NCBI GenBank assembly: GCA_027596035.1
Contig: JADGJA010000005.1
Coordinates: forward strand, 34,793-98,792
Length of the DNA stretch: 64,000 nucleotides
Direction of reading: 5' to 3'
Origin: Thoreauomyces humboldtii
Taxonomy: Eukaryota; Chytridiomycota; Chytridiomycetes; Spizellomycetales; Powellomycetaceae
A model generated the notes under the pieces. It was not told the DNA's origin, searched no databases, and saw nothing but the letters and a program-made list of their open reading frames with translations. How positions within the stretch are numbered: position 1 is the first letter of the stretch; each line of letters starts with the position of its first letter. Of this stretch, positions 40,155 through 52,500 are shown one piece after another. A program made the position numbers and the translations under genes.

Positions 40155-40402
40155 TTGCTATCTCCTCGCGAAAAGTGACAGAATGTATTTTCCTCTTATA
40201 GAACAGTAACGTCCGAGCTAACTTACGAAAGTTGTTTGGGTATTCAACGTGAGACCTTCACTCTTCGCGCCGATCCGCGCCGGTTTGCCTCGGAGGATTT
40301 TCAAGACTGCTCGGCCTGTAAGCATCGATCTCAGTTTGGCAGTTTTCCGAGCCACAGTGACACTAAGTGGGGAAGACAAGCTGCCGATCAGCTGGTCCAA
40401 TC
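40155..40402. other. 3' flank between SEC18 and the small SET gene
   Basis: About 250 bases between convergent ends. Part may belong to the last exon or 3' UTR of the SET gene, whose end is uncertain. Confidence 0.35.
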
Positions 40403-41070
40403 CTATTTCTCGGTCGTCAACGCGGTTGCAACATGGAGCTCTACCGTGAAGGTCCAGATGGGGTCCCAGGGCTCCTCGACGTCGCCCTGCGGGTTGTACA
40501 GAAAAGTGATTTGCTCGCCCTTGCGGACGTCCCTACGTAGTACCAGCTCTTGCGTAGCGGAATCGATGTATGCGGTCGGATCGCAGGAGTCTGTAACAGT
40601 GATGGACTACCTTTTAGCGTCTGAGCGTTTCGTGCTTCGCGATGATGCTGGAAGGTCAACTTTACGATTTGCAAACCGAGCATTCGTCACCGGAAGTAGC
40701 CTGAACGTGGATGGAAGGAGATTGAAGTAGTCTCATTAGAGCAAGGTCCCTTCAAAACGATATCCGCATCGGGCGTACCATGTCCACTCGTCGGACCCCT
40801 TGGCCTGATAGGTGAGAGCATAAGTCTTGTCGTAATCGGACAAGGATTCGTAGTCCACAGCTACCATCTCTGTTTCAGCAATCTTATTGTTTTGGAGGCG
40901 CCCCCGGCTGCTCGAGGCCTGTACTTACGAGGACCCTCCAGCTTTTCCACCACGGTTCCTGCCGGCAGGTCTTCGGAGGCGACGAGAGCCATCCCGTATG
41001 ACACCTTCACGGGATGACTGGGGTATTCCTTGGTCCCATAAGCGGCGTGCGCTTTCCCTTCCGTCATCAT
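40403..41070 (-). CDS. Small SET-domain protein (putative lysine methyltransferase)
   Basis: A short protein consisting of little more than a SET domain. Start MMTEGKAHAAYGTKEYPSHP at 41070. The first exon carries the opening SET strand VKVSYGMALVASEDLPAGTV. The second has QMVAVDYESLSDYDKTYALT and DEWTW. Two further splices (donors GTACGC and GTAAAG, acceptors TTCAG and TTACAG) assemble LLPVTNARFANHSCDPTAYI, which holds the canonical SAM-binding NHSCDP motif. ATQELVLRRDVRKGEQITFL with YNPQGD follows (the catalytic-Tyr strand). That the motif appears only after splicing strongly supports the model. The C-terminus is uncertain: reading on stops at 40403; one more intron would stop near 40311. 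Substrate unknown. No pre-SET region, and no clear post-SET cysteines. Confidence 0.72.
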
Positions 41071-41414
41071 GGTCGATGTGCTCTCCTGAGAGAATGGCGT
41101 ACAATGCAATGGTGGACGATGACGACGACGATCGTTTGGATTCGCGGATGGTCTGCGCAGCATGGATAGGGGTAACCCGTTGCGTGGCTGTGTTGTCCGA
41201 AGCGTCCGAGAGCATCCCTCGCGTGTCGTGAGTCATGACAGAGGTCGGAGTTCTTGAGCTGTCAATTACAGGCAGCAGGGCTCCAGGCTTCAGGTCGTCG
41301 AGCAATCAACTGGTCAAGTAGTCATTATTTAAACTGACCTCTACGCACCGCTCGGGTCGTTCGCGTTGCGCATTTGCCTTTTTACCATTGCACTGGAGCA
41401 TTCCCCTACAGCAG
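41071..41414. promoter_or_regulatory. Divergent promoter, small SET gene / formin
   Basis: About 340 bases between divergent starts. GAC/ATC-rich patches occur near 41108-41140. No strong motif is seen. Confidence 0.4.
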
Positions 41415-44400
41415 ATGTCTTCCAGAACGAGTTCGGAGCCGCACACGCCAGATGGCACGCAGAACGGCATGTCCCGTTCCGCCAGCGTCTCCTCTGCGTC
41501 CTCATTTCGAAGTTATCGACCAAGCCCCGCGAACAAGTGGGCATCTCCTCGGAAACAGCCCCCTCTCACTCCCATCCGGTCAGCCACGGGGTTCCCGAGC
41601 AACGAGGGTCTGAGCTCAGCCGAAGAGCTGGAGTTTGCCGCAGACAATTTTTCGCCTCGAGGAGATCCTCACCCGGTCGAGGGGGCGAGAGCAGCGCTGG
41701 GGAAGCTTCAGGAGCGCGTGCGTTTCCTCTACGCAGCCGGACAGCTTCATGAAACATTGGATCTAGAGACCATCGATGAGCTTTTCGAGCTTGCCCTTGA
41801 TGCCGTAGGAGTCATCTGTCCCTGACGCTGACCGATTCCAAACCTCGCGGAACTCATACATGGTTGCGCTCGTGCAGGAACACAGCAATCTCGGAGAGGC
41901 GCAAAGGGCCGCTATGCGCAAGATCTCGAAGGACAACAAGCTTCACATCATCACCCAAGTTGCTGTATGGCACCGTTGACTTGTTCCCGTGAATCAAGTT
42001 CTATGTATTCACATGCAAACTGTAGTTCAAAACAGAGCAAAAACACCAAGCGGACGCCGAACGGCCGCCGTCTTATTACATCGAGTTCATCAATCATGCT
42101 GCAAGTACTGTCAACACGAAGAAGCGAGCCAGCCAGTTGGTCGGAATGGTGGCTCGATCCATGACAGGAAGCGGAGGAAAGCAGGGTCATCTTCGCGAGG
42201 TTCTGGAGGAGCTCAAGGTGCAATGCTCCTGTCAGTCTGTCAGGTACGCACGTCGAGCAAAGCGGGAGTCGCTTCAATTGTAGAAGTAGGTGAATCTTCT
42301 TTAACGGGGTTCCTCCAGTTGGGTACTGGACTTCCTGGAACTAGGCGGTCTGGGTGCACTGTTCACTCTTCTGGATGGCATGCACAAGAAACATGACAGG
42401 TGCGTCAGATGCCAAACACGGTAACCATTCAATATGTTCTGATTCTCTGAATGACCTAGCAAGGTCAAGCACTACGAGATCGAGTCCGAGATTCTGAAAA
42501 TCCTCAAGATCGTCGTGAACCAGAACGTTAGTCTTTACTTCCAACTGTTGTTGGTTGTGCTCTGTTTGCTGACTGATCTTGAATTACAGCGTGGCATCGC
42601 CGAACTGCTGGACAACTCTAGTTATCTTTCGATCATTGTTCTATCTCTCGACTCGCCTCTCCTTTCCGCCCGCACTTCCGCTGCCGACTTCCTCCTCGCT
42701 CTCGTCACGATAGAGTATCCTCGTGGACATCGACTTGTCATGGGCGCTTTTGAACACTTCCGAGCAGCACACGACGATCTGCATACGTTTCAAAGGCTCG
42801 TGTCTGCTTTGGAGAACCTCGTGCAAACGAGAGGGGTGTTTGGAACGATGGTGGGGAGCAAGATCGACAAAGGCTTGCATCTTGGAGATAAGAATCGAGA
42901 GCAAACGCAAAGAGACATAAAAGACTTCTTGGTAGGTGGCGGAGTTTGACCAGGAAAACGGACCAGGCTCTAACAAGTACTCAATGTGTAGATATCAACC
43001 GTGACACTTCTGAGATTGGTTGTGGACGTGCCGCAAGAGCTAGAGTACCGGATACATCTACGGAACGAGCTTATGGCATCCGGATTCGGGAGGATACTGA
43101 AGGTAATTCATCAAAATGGTCCCTCAGATTCTACTCGCACACTCGTTAACAATAACTGGAACAGACACTGCGATCGTGGGCCTCCCAAGAATTTGCGGAA
43201 ATCCTAACTCATGTGGACGCCTTCGAATACCGGGCTGCGGCAGACCATCAGGACTTTGCCGACGATCTGGAGGGTCTCACTGGTCTCGATTTGGAGGATC
43301 CGACCGAGCTTCTGGAGGGTTTGATGGGATCATTCGGGGAGGCGGACGGCGGTCGGTCTTACGTGCTGTCGATACTGCAGCATCTGCTTATCCCAGCTCG
43401 ACTGATAGATGGGCCCTCAAAGTACTCTCATGATGATACCAACATGTTCTTGGTGTGTTCCTTGCTAAATGTTTACTTGCAGAGCGAAAGTCTTCCGATT
43501 GCTGGATCTTATGATCGCACAAGTTGTGCTCGATCGAAATGGACTGGATCCAAGTTTCACAGATGTGTACAAGATATCGGTGGAAGAGATTATGGAGGGA
43601 ATCTCCGAGGAACTCGCTGGAGAGAATGAAGTACTGAAGGTGCAACTGGCGCAAGCGAGGAGCAGTGGTGGAGGCGGCCATGCGAAACCTTGTGAGTAAT
43701 TTTACTCTGCAAGTGCCGTCCGCATTCTTGATCGTCTGCGCGTGACTTACCCTGATTAAAAGCACAAGCTAGTATATGGGACACGGCAGCACCAGGCGCA
43801 ACCGACGAGCGACTTTACGCTCTGCAGAAGCGCCTCGAAACCGCACACAACGAGCACCAACAGGTCTTGGAACAACATCGGGAGGTAGCGTCGAGGCAAC
43901 GACTTTTTTTGGATTCCTAGACTTCATCTTTCTCAAGCACGATTCTTCAAATATAGGAGTTAGATCAGATTCTGTCAGCTGTCCGGGATCATGGCTCGTC
44001 CTCATCCCTCCCGGCGCCTCTACTCGCTTCCGCTAGCGAGCCCCAGTTCTCGACAAAGCCTTCGTTACTCGCTTCACCCAGTGACTTCGATGTCCATCCT
44101 TTGTCTTCGAATTCCAGTTCTGCAAGTTTGCTTTCTCCAATTTCTTCTGTGAGCCAGATTTCAGGAGGAGGACCACCGCCGCCGCCTCCACCACCTCCCC
44201 CACTTCCTCTGGGTATGGGCGGTGCTCCTCCTCCTCCGCCACCTCCGCCTGGCGGCGGACCTCCACCACCACCTGGACCACCGCCACCGCCAGGAATGAC
44301 AGCTCCAGGTAAAATGTACATCGCAGAGTGCCACAAACACTTCGTTGGCTGACACAGACTGGGAACTTGATAGCCGCCGGTCCCACCCCCCGCCCTCAAC

Positions 44401-46303
44401 TCTACCGTCCAACACTCCAAGTCCGCAAGTTCGCCTGGGAAAAGGTTCCTGACTTCCAGGCTCGAGACACCATCTGGGGCAAAAAGTTGCAACTGAAGAC
44501 CGTGCCCATCTCGGATCCGGAGGAGCGCGAGCGAGACATGGAGACGCAAGCGCAGAAGCTCGGCGTCTTCGAAGAAGTCGAGCAGCTGTTCGCCATCAAG
44601 CAGGCAAAGAAGGAGGAGATCGAGGTTGGGTCCAAGATCAAGGGAGATGTCACGCTGATCGACCCGAAGAAGGCCCAGAATATAGGTAAGTTGGAATGTG
44701 CGAGCTCAACTGTCATTCGAGCGCAAGGGCTCATCGACGCGGGCTCCTCCGCGAAAAGGCATATTTTTGGGGAACAGCAAGTACAAGCACATGAAACCTC
44801 GAGATTGGCGGATCGCAGTGCTCGCTGCCGACCAGGAGATTCTCACCGAAACGGTCGCTGCACAGCTCCTTACGCATGCTCCGACTAGAGACGACGTGAG
44901 TTGTTGCCTTTATTTCCTTTGGATTCGGAATAATCATAACCGTCTGCCACATAGATCACGATGCTCACGATGCATATGAAGAGGGAGGGTGCTACGCTAG
45001 CGAAAGCGGATCAGTTCCTACTAGAGGTAACACAGTGTAAGAGCGACTATTGGCAAACGTACCTGACACTCCGTACCTAGATGGGAAAAGTTAGTCGATA
45101 CGAGGGAAGATTATCTTGTATTGTGTTTCGGGCAGGATTTAGTGAGCGCTGTACCAGAGCGAAAGAGGTGAAGAGTCGTGTTTTCCTAAGAGCTGAAAAA
45201 AGCCGCTTGCTGAATCTGGATCCTATCAGGATATTGCAACAGGTTTATTAGCCTTCGATGCTCTGCAGACCTCGGACGCATTCGCTGGTCTTCTTGAGGT
45301 GAGCATTGTGACCGATGCATGGATATCCAACAATCTCGACTGACTTTTCCTTACAAACAGTTTATTTTGACGATCGGTAATTTCCTCAATACCGGAAGTC
45401 TTTCGGGTGGTGCGCATGGCTTTCGGATTGGAAATATCAACAGAGTGAGTGACGAAGGGGATCTTCAGAAGTCGGCGAAAGGACTACGGCTGAAACGAAC
45501 GTGGATTGCAGCTCGCCAGCACCAAAGCAGCAACGAAGACGTCTCTCTTGCGATTCATCGCAGGAACCGTCGAAACCAAATTCCCGGACATGGAATCATT
45601 CCTACAAGACCTCAAACCCGTCTTCCCCGCCACCCGGGTCGGCTACGACGACCTGCGAGAAGAAGTCGACACGATATCGGAAGGCATCGCAAAGATCCGT
45701 GTAGAGATCAAAGCCCATAAAGATCAGCAAGATTCGAGCGAGAGGGAGATCGATATGCCTGATAACTTTGTCACTGCCATGGAAACCTTCCTTTCTCAAG
45801 CCGAAACAGAGTGCAAGGCCCTGTCTGCCAAACATCGACAGATGTGTCAGGCCTTCGACTCGTGCGTTGCTTTCTACGGAGAGGACAAGACGAGGACCAA
45901 ACCCGAAGAATTCCTGAACATTTTTACCACCTTCATGGACTCTTACGCTGCAGCGGCCACCGAGAACGATGTCGAAAGAACGCGAAAGGATAGAGAGGAG
46001 AAGCGAGTAAAGGCGAAGGAGGAGCGGGACGCCAAGCGGAGGAAGACTCAGGAGAACAACATCTACGCGATACCGGCCATCACGTTGCCATCCGTTGCCG
46101 ATGCCTCCGGGGTGGGCGGGGGGTTGGCTATGGACGATCTGTTGGCATCGCTAAAGCGGGGGAGCGTTACGGGTCAGTCGTTTGCGGTCAAACGACAGGC
46201 TCCTGGAGTTACAAATTCTGAGTCTGACAGAAAGGCGTCCACGACAAGCATCGGCAACCGGGCGCTGGGACTCCTCGCCTTATTGAGAGAGCAGGAGGCT
46301 TGA
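41415..46303 (+). CDS. Diaphanous-type formin (Bni1/SepA/Cdc12 relative)
   Basis: Actin nucleator and elongator for cables, polarity and cytokinesis, normally activated by Rho GTPases. Start MSSRTSSEPHTPDGTQNGMS at 41415. Domain order is complete. First come the GTPase-binding and FH3 regions (FLYAAGQLHETLDLETIDEL; YYIEFINHAASTVNTKKRA; FLELGGLGALFTLLDGMHKK; RGIAELLDNSSYLSIIVLSL). A coiled-coil region (EEIMEGISEELAGENEVLKV) follows, then FH1 with long proline runs (about 44170-44310). FH2 has LQVRKFAWEKVPDFQARDTI, FLGNSKYKHMKPRDWRIAVL, FILTIGNFLNTGSLSGGAHG and TKTSLLRFIAGTVE. A diaphanous autoregulatory motif, AMDDLLASLKRG, lies near the C-terminus. Around 15 introns; about 1,300-1,400 residues, shorter than Bni1. 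The DAD implies Rho-relieved autoinhibition. Confidence 0.94.
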
Positions 46304-46528
46304 CATTGATTTACGTTGTCTTTTTACATTTTGCCGTACCGTTTTTTTCTGAAACTTGAATACCTACATTCTATACAGTAGTCCAGGATGAGTCACGGAC
46401 AGCACTGTTGGGCACGAACGGTAAAAGCCATAGTATGAGCAGTTCATAAACAGGGCAACTGTGGTATTGATTACATTGTGCCAAATCTGAAGGAGTGTTC
46501 AGCGAAGAAAAAGTTCTTGTGCCGTTCT
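46304..46528. terminator. Convergent 3' ends, formin / SET9-PWWP
   Basis: About 225 bases, T-rich just after the formin stop (46320-46350). It presumably holds both polyadenylation sites. Confidence 0.35.
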
Positions 46529-49500
46529 CTACCGCGGTCTTGACCGCTTGTGCTTTCGCGGGCGCTCCTCGTCTCCGCTCCGTTTCGGCCGCTTCGTTTC
46601 CGTGATCGCTGCGAATGCGCGGCTAATGCCCTGGTAAGTCGAGGCCCAGATCTCGCGCTCCTTCAGCGTATCCTTTGTATCCGGACGTAGGAGCAGGCGA
46701 CCGAAGGTATACGGCAGATTCGGGTGCCACGAGACAGCAGATTTCTTCGTCGAATCGGTCGGGTCAGGCCCTTCCGCCCAGAAAAGAGAAGCCATCGGAA
46801 TCGGGCAAGGAGGGCCGGGAGGGACTACCTCAAGCTCGCATTGCACCATTGAAAGCCGTTGCCCTACGAGTGCGGTGCTAGTGACACTGGAAGTCTTTGT
46901 CGCAACTGAAGTGCAAGGCATTGAGCCATTTTCGGTCGTGGATGCGCCGGAGGAACCCTCACGCTCTGTGTTTGGCGCTACGGTGTCCGTAGCAGGTATG
47001 GGAGAGCGAGAGCCGTTCTTGTGATCGCATCGATCAGAAGGTGAACCCACAGATGATCCTTCAAGGGGTGGGAGCAAAGTCTGCACAGGTGGCGGCGGCG
47101 CTATGAATTCGGATTGTTCATCACTATCGGGGACTGCGAGTGATGCATCCGGAGACTTTTCAAGATCCAATTGGGTTTCATGCAGTTCGGGCTGGAGCTC
47201 GGGAGTTCCTCCACAGACGGGAACTGGGGTTCGTTCTGGCATTTGCACCGCAGGTAACGGGAAGAGGTCCGCATGTTCCGTTTCAACGAAGGTCAAGGAG
47301 GTATGTGGAGTGTAGTCCAATATGCCATGAATCGGCGCGGACGCTGGCTCTACCGATTCTGATGCTTTTTCGGGAAGGGCGGGTAACAGCAGAGGCTCTT
47401 GAAGAACCTCTACTGGAACATGAATAGCAAGTTGCTGTGTCCCTGAAGCCTCCCGCGGAACCGCATTGATTGGGCCGACATGCAGTTCGGGCTGGAGCTC
47501 GGGGGTTCCTTCACAGAGGGGAACTGGGGTGAATTTTGGCACTTGAGCCGCAGGTAATCGGAAGGGGTCCTCAGGTTCCGTCTGAACGAAAGTCAATGCC
47601 GCATTTGGAGTGAAATCCAAAATCCCATGAATCGGCCCGGACGCTGGCGCTACCGATCCTGATGCTTTTTCGGGTAAGGCGGGTAACGGCAGAGGTTCTT
47701 GAAGAACTTCGACGGGAACATGCATAACCAGTTGCTGTGTCGCTGAAGCCTCCCGCGGAACCGCATCGACTGGGCCGATCAGGTGGGGCGTCATTTCGGA
47801 CGTCGATTGTAACGAAGGCATATCCGCGGATGTGACCATGGTCGCATGCATAACAGGAGAAGAATGCGGGAGATCGGATGGTCGTGATGTCAACGGCTCG
47901 CTGGGCGGATGCTCAGAGACCACGATCAAAGGAAGGATGGAGTTTGGTGGCTCAGGCTCGCCTTGATTAGCTGGCGTTTGGGAAAGTGCCTGGGAGGTAA
48001 TGAGAGGCAGTGGAACGCCAGACAAATCCGAAGTCTTCGGGGTAGGTTCTCGGCAAATTGCAGCGGGGGCGTCGGCAGAACTCGGTATCTTCTCCTTGAA
48101 AGCAGGGGGGCACAGGTCAAGATTCGTGGCAAGGCGGGGAGAGCTAAAGGCAGGTCCCTTGCGTTTTTTAAAAGGGGGTCCTGATGATGGTTCGTCTGGG
48201 ACCTGACTCGCCGACCTGTTTTGATTCCTGTACATTTGAGTTGATTTACGGCCGCGCTTTTTGAAGGCCGGGGGTTCATCCAAAATTGCCGTAATATCAA
48301 GATCAGGAACTGAGACTCGTGGTGCACGGGATGCGTTGTTTTCCGTTTGGCCATGCGAAAAGTTCTGACTGGGGTCGGCGGCAGCTTCGAGGTTCGGCTC
48401 TCGCGGAGCGCAAACGTCGGGGACGGGCAGCGCTCCCGCAGTTTCCATCTCATTCAACTCAGAGTTGGAGAAAACGGACGCGCTACCAGTCGGTGCTGAG
48501 GATGAGGCTACTCCGTTCGCGACGTTGTCGAGCGAACCCGTTGCTTCGTACTCGGAGTTCGACAGAGTGGGTGCTGCAGGTGCTGAATGCGGCTCATGTC
48601 CAGACTCGCAACTCTGAATGCTTGTCGCGGTCTGACTTTCCCCTGACGGCTGGAGCGCAATTCTTGACTTCACGCTTCCGAGGGATTTCGGGGAAGCCAA
48701 AGAAAGCGGTATAGAGGTAGCTTCGATCAAGGAGATATCGACGGTATCAGGATGAGAGCCCTGAGTGTTCGTGACTCCAGCTGAATCAGAAGCCGATTGT
48801 GTTAAAAACGAACTACTGCTCGAGGGCACAATGTTTTGAGTTGAAAGAAAAGAAAAAGGCGGAGACTGGTCGCTGTTCTTCGTGGATTCAGCGATACTCT
48901 TCAGATTGTTTTGGGATTCCGCGAAGAGAGCTTCGTGTGCTTCGGCTTCAACCCCTGTGATCATGTTTTGATTCGTACTGGATGTCGAAGACGGCTCAAG
49001 ACTTTGAGCCGAATGTAAACCTTCTAACGCGCTACGACCACGTGTGGCATCATCGATCCGAGATTCGGTTTGTGGGTATCGAGTTCCTTTAACAGTTGTT
49101 GGAACGTGGGCTTTGGGGTCGCTGCTCCCGTGAACAGGTATCATCGCATTTGAGTTGCCAAGAACAAGTTGTTTTGAAAAAACAGGCAACTCCATGGGTG
49201 GGGGGCCACCCCGGAATTCCGTGTCAAACGCTAAAGGCAGCTTTGGTGGGAATGAAGCGGGGTTGTCAAGAGATCGAGAAGTTTTGTTTGAAGGCGAAGA
49301 TTGGGTTGAAACGGGGGAGTGGCTGGTTTGCGGAGCTTGCTCAAAGCATGTGTCGACGCAAGAAGGATAATTGTCCGTCACCGTCGGAACACTTGTTGCG
49401 TCCGGTAGCAGAGACGTGTCAGGTTCCACACCACTAGCCATGGCAGCGTCATCGCAAGCGTCTGTGTTAGACGCAACGTCCACATTGTCATCAAGAGGTC

Positions 49501-52500
49501 CAATGTTATTGATGGGAAGAGATTCTTGCGAAAAGCCGTTTGCGTCAGCCGCTGCTGCGGGTTCTTCCGCCGCTTGCGAGAGCAGAGGCGGCAAGGTTTG
49601 CGTATCCGTGTGGATGGTGGGACCAAGGCGGGATGGCAACGCAACTTTCGTTTGTGCCGGGTCGCAGCCCGCATTTGTGTGCGTAAGACCTCTTTGCAAG
49701 AGCTCGATGTCGGTAGAACTCGACGCGATGTCTTGCGAAAGGCTGTATGCAGGAGTTGCACGTTGATCGAGCTGCTCAGGCAAACCTCCAGAACCGCTCT
49801 CAACCAGATTTGTGGCGCTTGTTTCAAAGGATAGATTTTGCGAGTCGACCGCCTGAGTGCCATCCGGGAGAGTTGAAGACGCTTCAGGTATTTGCATTTC
49901 AGCCTCGGGCATCAGAGCCTGGTGTGAACCTGGTTCCTGCGACATCTTTCGGGTATGTTGAAGAGTAACACCAAGGGAAGATCTCGGGCGAGAATTATCA
50001 GAGGGGACAGCCGTCAAGTCTTCTGCGCTATCTGCAGGTGCAAGATCTTGCTCATCTGGCAGCATTGGCACCAAATTTGCCTGTTCACTCGTTTCGACCG
50101 GCGAGACCGGATCCGTAGCCGAGCGTTGAAAGTGGTCGTCATGCGACGGTGTTTCTCCTGGCATCTCCAGAAGATTCAGAGGTGGAATTTGTTCCGGGTG
50201 AATGAGAGAGGCTTCTACCCTTTCAAGAACTTCCTTCGTAGGCGTTAAGTTCACATCTCGTCTTCCCTCAGACAATTCCATATCATCTTGAATTGCAGAT
50301 TCCTGACTTTGCTCATTTTCACTCGCGCGCTCAGTATTTACCGAGAGACCGTTGGCAGGAGGGACTAGTATTTCAATTCGGAATCCGTCCAGATCATCTG
50401 TGTTTCCTGAGACTGTATGCCGGCCCGGGTCCTGAACAGGACTCACAGGCCTAGGTTCGCTCAGCGGGGTTTCTCGCCGCTGTTGGTTCAACACGGTAGA
50501 CTCGACTACCACCATGATGGGGGTTTTTCGAGAACCAGACGTTGCAGATTTTCGAGCAGAGTTGCGTGACTTCGCAGCTGCTTGCGTTGTTACGGAAGGA
50601 CTTTGAGCGTCCTTTGGGAGACTGGGCGGGCAAACCGTCTTTTTGCCTGATCGTCGAGGGGTCAAGCGATCGTTCAGAATGTCGCTGAAGATGGAATAAG
50701 GAGGAGCAGCAGATGATGCCCCTTTCTGCTTGGCACTCTTGCCCCACTTCGTCCAGACAAAGCCTGGGATTCTCTGGCCGTGCTCAAAAAATTCTAAAGC
50801 GCGCAGAGCTGCCGGGTCCGTCGGGAAATCAGGATGCTTCTGGAACGTCAGGTAAGGCTCCTCTCCCGGGACGAACAAACGTAGACCGGATGGCTGCACA
50901 TTGCAGCTAGAATGCGAGAAATCAGATTATCCCTTGTAACAAGTTTCAGGTTCGCTATCGCTACACAGGATACTTACTAGGATCCTTTTCCTTCCAAACA
51001 GAGTACCGTACGATCGCCATTTTGCACTTTCGGACCCATGAGTCGATCCCTCTCTTCCACAGGAACGACCTATGCACAACAGGCTGGAGCGTTAATTCCG
51101 AATCCCGGGCTGAGCAGGTGAAGCAAACTAACCAATGCCGGCCACCAGTAAGGGTCCTGGCTATCTCCGGGATGAACGAAAACAGCATACACCTGGTCCG
51201 CTAAGCAAAGCAAAAATTACGTGAGAACTGGCGAAAACGCGCTCAGCCTTTCTCTGTCTACGTACTGTCAGGGACTGTTCTGCCAGGAGCGTCCTCCGGG
51301 GTAAATCCTCCGCTTCGAGTGCCTTGTTGTCTCTGCGTCGCATCCTGATTTTGCTCCCGCGCTAGTTCTCGTCTTTGCCGCTTGGCATGTTCCGCTGGTG
51401 TCTCCGTCACAGCTTCAGCCTCAACCGATGAAGGACTTTCTGCGTGGCTTCCCAGCGTTGCGGGATCTGGAATCTGGCTTATTTCCGTCGTAATCAAGGG
51501 GTCCCCTGCCACAGGTTGAGGAGTTGCGATATTCGACCCGCGATTATTAACTTTAGACTTAAGGGTACAAACCGTAACACTCTGCTTGAGCGGTACACGT
51601 GATTCCTGTTCCGAGCCCGAGCTTGCCGTGTTCGCGCTCTCAAGAGTGCTCAAGCTGCCGGCACGAGGCGTTCCTTTGCTTTTCCGCCGAGATGGCTTCC
51701 GGGACGCAGGGGGCTCAGAGATCTGATCCTCACTGGCGCTACTGTCGCGGTAGTCGATGGGCGTCTGGCGCGCTCTGCTTAAGCGTCGCCTAGCCGGGGC
51801 GGTCTTTGAAGGCGTTGGAGTCGGATTGTCCTGCAAACTGTCCTGAGATTTCGAGCGAGCTTTGTTGTTAGTAATCGCAGACTTTCTTCGTAGCGGCTTC
51901 ATTTTGTCGGCCATAGAAGGCTTCGGGGCGCTCAATGAACCAGAGGGCGCGAACTTCGACAAGTCCCTGCCAGAAAAGTCCTCCAGGTCCAGTTCGTCGG
52001 AGTCATCGGAATCATTACTTGACCTCAGTGCGTCAGCTTCTCTGGCGCTTACGCTTGGCGTCGTCTGTCTAGGTAGACTCGGACACTGCAGGGGAAGACT
52101 TCCTCGGATCTACGAAAAGATGTGAGCTTTACCGCTGGATATGACGTTTAGGCTTCATGCGGCATACCTGAACGCTTGCCGCCCGGAATCCGGATGGCTT
52201 GCGATTGGGCCAATCAAATCCAAAGATCTTTTTATGCCGCTCACACCGTCCGCACTGAATGCCTTTCGAGGCCATGCCGCGGGACCTGCTCTCGTCTGCC
52301 TGTTCGGGTTCCGATACGACACAGTCCACAGCTTCCTGACATATGGAGCAAGCGGTTACCCGTACCGGAGCGACGTCGGACGTCGAAGCGTTCCCAGCGT
52401 TGCAAACATCTACGAGCTCGGATCCAGCAAACACATTGGCATAGTAGTCCCAAGCCGCGACTCGTGTCTGGCTTCGTCGCAATCGCGCGCGCATTGGCTG

